This document shows, piece after piece, positions 38,532 to 41,362 of a stretch of DNA of 41,362 nucleotides (position 1 is its first letter; each line of letters starts with the position of its first letter). Origin of the DNA: Phycisphaerae bacterium (GTDB lineage Bacteria > Planctomycetota > Phycisphaerae > UBA1845 > UTPLA1); assembly GCA_016935885.1 (NCBI GenBank), contig JAFGQA010000159.1:1-41362 (forward strand), given 5' to 3'. Under the pieces are notes generated by a model, which saw nothing but the letters and a program-made list of their open reading frames with translations, had not been told where the DNA came from and did no database searches. A program made the position numbers and the translations under genes.

Positions 38532-41165
38532 ATGGAGCCTGATTCGGGGATGTCCGTTGGGGGAAAGCCATTGGTTGAGGCTTCGACTACGCCGTATCGG
38601 GAGGTGCCTAAAGGGGCGGTCGGGCGGAGTGATCAGCGGGTCGACGGTGTGGAGAAGGTCACGGGGACGGCCCTGTATGGAGCGGACCTGTTCTTCAATC
38701 GGGCGGATTACTTCGCGCAGGTCGTGCGATCGGAGGAGGCGCACGCGAAGATCATTGATATTGACGCGACGGCGGCGCTGAAGGTGCCCGGCGTGCTGGC
38801 AGTCTACACGGCGGCGGACGCGACGGGGACGAATCGGCAAGGGTTGATTCTGCGTGATCATCCGGTGCTGGCGGAAGACAAGGTGCTGTATCGGGGTGAT
38901 GCCATCGCGATTGCCGTGGGGAGGACCGAGGCGGCGGCACGGCGCGGGCGGGATGTGGTGCGCGTCCGATATGAGCCGCTGCCGGTCGTAGGTGGAATTG
39001 ACGACGCGCTGGCGGCGGATGCGCCACGGCTGCATCCGAATGGGAACATCATGGGGGGCAAGCGGATCCGAAAAGGTGACGCGTGTGCGGCCCTGGCGGG
39101 CAAGCTGCCGGAGTCGCCCTGCGACGTCATCGTCAGCGAGACGTTTCAGACGCAGACGGTGGATCACGCGTTTCTGGATTTGGAGGCGGGGATTGCCGTC
39201 TGGGACGGGACGCTGCTGACGATCCACGCCTCCGGGCAGTGGGCCCACGAGGAGCGGCGGCTGGTGGCGTTGGCGCTGGGGCTGCCCATCGAGGCCGTGC
39301 GGATTGTCACGCCGGTGACGGGCGGGGCGTTCGGCGGGCGCGAGGATCTGAGCATTCAGGTGTATCTCGGCATGGTCGCGTTGAAGCACCCGGGCAAGAC
39401 GATTGCGATGCGCTACAGCCGCGAGGAGTCTATGCGGGCGCGCCACAAGCGGCACGCCGTACGCGTTCACTACACCATGGGGGCAAGCCGGGACGGGACG
39501 CTGTCGGCGGCGAAGGTGACAGTGTTCTCGGACGAGGGGGCGTACGCGTCCACGGGGCCGGCGGTGATGCGGAAGGCATCGAGCCATGCGACGGGACCGT
39601 TTCGCGTGCCGCACGTCTATGTCGACGTGTATGGGGTGTTTACGAACAACAATCCCACGGGGGCGATGCGGGGGTTTGGGGCGTGCCAGATGGCCATCGC
39701 CTACAACGGCGTTTTGGACCGGTTGGCGGCGCGGTTGAGAATGGACCCGGTCGAGTTGCGGCGAAAGAACCTGGTTCGGCCAGGCGATGAGGTGACGACG
39801 GGGCAGGTGCTTCCAGCCGCGACGGCAGTGGAGTGCATGGATGCGGCGTTGGAGCGGTTTTGGGGGGAGGAAACGGCGAAACGGCGAAACGTCAAAACGT
39901 CGAAACGGCGAAACGTCGAGACGTCGAAACGTCGAAACGTCGAGACGTCGGAGCCTACAGACGTGGCGGAATCTTTGCACCAACCGTGTGCGGAGGCACC
40001 CCCCGGCCAAGGCCGGGGGCTCTTGGGGGAGGTGAACGCGCCTAGCAGCCAAGGCCGGGGGCTTCTGGGGCAGGGGCGTTTGCCGGTTGACGACGAGGAC
40101 ACGGCGTTGGCACCGCATCTGCGGCGCGGGTGGGGCATCAGCAATATCTGCTTTGGCTTGGGCTACGGAGACGGATTCCCGGACGCGAGCCGCGCGCGCG
40201 TGAAGTTCGAGGACGACGGGCGACTGTGCGTCTATACCGGCGGCGTGGAATACGGGCAGGGTCTGGTGAACGTCGTGTCGCAGATCGCGGCCGAGGAGCT
40301 CGGCCTGCCGCTCGCGCGGGTCGATGTCGTCTGGGGGGACACGGGGCGGACGCTGGAATCGGGCTCGACATCGGCGACGCGGCAGACGTATTTCACGGGC
40401 AACGCGGTCAGGATCGCGGCAAGCGAGTTGCGGGAGCAGGTGTTGGACATCGCCGGGAAGATGCTGCACGTACACCCGCACGAGCTTGAGTTGGCCGACA
40501 GGAAGGTGGCAGGGCGGTTCGATTCGAGCTTGGTGTTGCCCATTGAGGAAGCCGTCGAGGCCGGGCGGAAGCGGGGACACTCGTTGGAAGGCTCGGGCAT
40601 CTTCAAGCCGCGGACCGTGTGTGAGGATTTCGACACGGGGCAGTCGCCGCGGGCGTTTGTGACGTACTTGTTCGCATCACACGTCGCACAGGTACTGGTG
40701 GACACCGAGACCGGGGAGGTTCGCGTCGAGCGGTACGTGGCGTGTCACGACGTGGGCAAGGCGATCAATCCACACGGCGTGATGGGGCAGGTGGCCGGCG
40801 GAGCGGCGCAGGGCATCGGGATGGCGCTGATGGAGGAAGTCGTGATGGACCGCGGGCGGATGATGAACCCGAACTTCACGGATTATATCCTGCCGACGAT
40901 TTGTGACGTGCCGGAGATCGAGTACGTAATCCTGGAGAACGACGATCCCGGCGGGCCGTTCGGCGCGCGGGGGCTCGGCGAGCCGACGCTGATCGCCTCG
41001 ACGCCGGCGGTGCTGTCAGCGATAGGGGATGCAATTGGGGTGGCACCCTACACGACGCCGTGCACGCCGCAGCGGATATGGGAGTTGTTGCACCCGGAGT
41101 CGGCGAACGTCCCGCCCGAGGCGAGGATGGCGACGGCCCCGGCTCATGCTCGGATGTCGCGATGA
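38532..41165 (+). CDS. Molybdenum hydroxylase large (Mo-cofactor) subunit
   Basis: 877 aa catalytic subunit of the xanthine dehydrogenase family, binding molybdopterin cytosine dinucleotide and hydroxylating an unidentified substrate. First domain: DQRVDGVEKVTGTALYGADL to ~150. Mo-binding regions: TPVTGGAFGGREDLSIQVYL, NPTGAMRGFGACQMAIAYNG, GGVEYGQGLVNVVSQIAAEE, SGSTSATRQTYFTGNAV, and near the end FGARGLGEPTLIAS with the catalytic Glu. There is no CoxL-type active-site loop (AYRCSFR), so it is probably not a CO dehydrogenase. Residues ~443-520 are a non-family insertion made of repeats. ATG 38532 or 38550 may start it; the frame is open to 38493 through the 38-bp repeat. XDH versus aldehyde or purine hydroxylase cannot be decided here. 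Confidence 0.92.
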   Translation: MEPDSGMSVGGKPLVEASTTPYREVPKGAVGRSDQRVDGVEKVTGTALYGADLFFNRADYFAQVVRSEEAHAKIIDIDATAALKVPGVLAVYTAADATGTNRQGLILRDHPVLAEDKVLYRGDAIAIAVGRTEAAARRGRDVVRVRYEPLPVVGGIDDALAADAPRLHPNGNIMGGKRIRKGDACAALAGKLPESPCDVIVSETFQTQTVDHAFLDLEAGIAVWDGTLLTIHASGQWAHEERRLVALALGLPIEAVRIVTPVTGGAFGGREDLSIQVYLGMVALKHPGKTIAMRYSREESMRARHKRHAVRVHYTMGASRDGTLSAAKVTVFSDEGAYASTGPAVMRKASSHATGPFRVPHVYVDVYGVFTNNNPTGAMRGFGACQMAIAYNGVLDRLAARLRMDPVELRRKNLVRPGDEVTTGQVLPAATAVECMDAALERFWGEETAKRRNVKTSKRRNVETSKRRNVETSEPTDVAESLHQPCAEAPPGQGRGLLGEVNAPSSQGRGLLGQGRLPVDDEDTALAPHLRRGWGISNICFGLGYGDGFPDASRARVKFEDDGRLCVYTGGVEYGQGLVNVVSQIAAEELGLPLARVDVVWGDTGRTLESGSTSATRQTYFTGNAVRIAASELREQVLDIAGKMLHVHPHELELADRKVAGRFDSSLVLPIEEAVEAGRKRGHSLEGSGIFKPRTVCEDFDTGQSPRAFVTYLFASHVAQVLVDTETGEVRVERYVACHDVGKAINPHGVMGQVAGGAAQGIGMALMEEVVMDRGRMMNPNFTDYILPTICDVPEIEYVILENDDPGGPFGARGLGEPTLIASTPAVLSAIGDAIGVAPYTTPCTPQRIWELLHPESANVPPEARMATAPAHARMSR
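39870..39949 (+). repeat. 8-bp tandem array, ten units, inside the Mo-subunit gene
   Basis: Ten 8-bp steps of GAAACGTC/GAAACGGC, well preserved. Translated as KRRNVKTS, KRRNVETS, KRRNVETS. It lies within the non-family insertion of the large subunit. Confidence 0.9.
39999..40075 (+). repeat. GC-rich hairpin block, copies in the Mo-subunit gene (family C)
   Basis: 39999-40029 is identical to 18043-18073 in gspD (CCCCCGGCC-AA-GGCCGGGGG, then CTCTTGGGGG). A partial second copy without the left arm follows at ~40048-40075 (CCAAGGCCGGGGGCTTCTGG). They are read as PPGQGRGLLG and SQGRGLLGQ, a different frame from the gspD copy. Confidence 0.85.
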
Positions 41166-41192
41166 TCGGCTATTACTGCTCCGAGCGATGCA

Positions 41193-41244
41193 GTTTGAAC
41201 GTTTTGGGCGCTACTTGTAGCATGTACGTGTTTAGCGTTCAAAC
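41193..41244. repeat. Inverted repeat after the Mo-hydroxylase operon
   Basis: GTTTGAACG (41193-41201) and CGTTCAAAC (41236-41244), a perfect 9-bp inverted pair 34 bases apart. It is followed at once by the larger hairpin at 41255. Confidence 0.55.
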
Positions 41245-41254
41245 GGTGTGGCAT

Positions 41255-41299
41255 GGGTAACGAACGACGCGCCCCACGGGGGCGGGTCGTTCATTACCC
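41255..41299 (+). repeat. Long GC-rich hairpin, possible operon terminator
   Basis: GGGTAACGAACGAC ... GTCGTTCATTACCC with one mismatch, enclosing GCCCC-ACG-GGGGC. The stem is ~20 bp. It lies ~90 bases after the large-subunit stop. There is no T-run, so intrinsic termination is uncertain; it may be another dispersed palindrome. Confidence 0.55.
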
Positions 41300-41329
41300 G
41301 TGAGGACAGGCTGGAATGGATGCCCACGG

Positions 41330-41362
41330 GTAAGCTCCGCCGCCGCTGGCGGCTCCGCTTAC
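41330..41362. repeat. Palindrome at the window edge
   Basis: GTAAGC (41330-41335) and GCTTAC (41357-41362) flank CCGCCGCTGGCGG-type sequence; the whole 33 bases fold on themselves. CCGCTGGCGGCTCC also occurs at ~23331-23344 after gspD. It may continue beyond the window. Confidence 0.5.

Noticed and set aside
38247..40580. 777-codon - strand frame opposite the Mo-hydroxylase genes
   Set aside because: Antisense of two clearly functional subunits; part is open only because the 8-bp repeat has no stops in any frame.
38532..41165. Aerobic CO dehydrogenase large subunit (CoxL form I)
   Set aside because: The AYRCSFR active-site loop is absent; only the general xanthine dehydrogenase-family motifs are present.

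Overview
The window reads like a chromosomal piece of a high-GC planctomycete, most likely a Phycisphaerae-type lineage. The grounds are tandem zinc-ribbon membrane proteins, 'TTQP'-rich linkers after secretory signals, a very long multi-module secretin, and many dispersed palindromic and low-complexity repeats between genes. This assignment is inferred from style; there is no rRNA or other phylogenetic marker in the window. I saw no tRNA, rRNA, CRISPR array, transposase or phage gene.

Region 1 (1-23251, + strand) is the distal part of a type II secretion / type IV pilus-like operon: the end of a probable GspH-like pseudopilin, gspI, gspJ, gspK, a PilM-PilN (GspL-like) protein, a PilO-like (GspM-like) protein with extra beta domains, and a 5,075-codon secretin (GspD). 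The secretin fills 37% of the window. It carries roughly 45-49 tandem N1-type modules where ordinary GspD has three, and ends in one normal secretin channel domain. Two long, odd insertions each split a module at the same structural place, and part of the array is a recent two-module tandem duplication. The ATPase, the platform protein and the major pseudopilin would be expected upstream, outside the window.

Region 2 (23503-27338, + strand) holds a small lipoprotein-like protein with a repeat-derived tail, a four-helix membrane protein, a VKOR-DsbA fusion for periplasmic disulfide formation, and a small secreted protein behind a clear sigma-70-type promoter. The VKOR-DsbA fusion could serve folding of exported proteins, but the link is only by position.

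Region 3 (27342-30484, - strand) is an ABC-2 exporter pair. The permease is fused to a CPBP (CAAX-type) intramembrane protease. Region 4 is a beta-CASP metallo-beta-lactamase RNase on + (30964-32370), then two paralogous zinc-ribbon membrane proteins on - whose 5' leaders and first ~37 codons are duplicated. Next comes the housekeeping run ribH-nusB-ftsY on -.

Region 5 (36997-41165, + strand) is a three-subunit molybdenum hydroxylase of the xanthine dehydrogenase / CO dehydrogenase family (FAD, 2Fe-2S and Mo subunits). The Mo subunit carries an in-frame insertion built from two different repeat families.

Repeats are the second theme. An 8-bp unit (GAAACGTC), open in all six frames, recurs inside or next to at least four genes. 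A GC-rich hairpin block lies in two genes in different reading frames. Two palindrome-ended element families each occur twice, and REP-like hairpin doublets, a 38-bp triplet and an 18-bp triplet fill the gaps.
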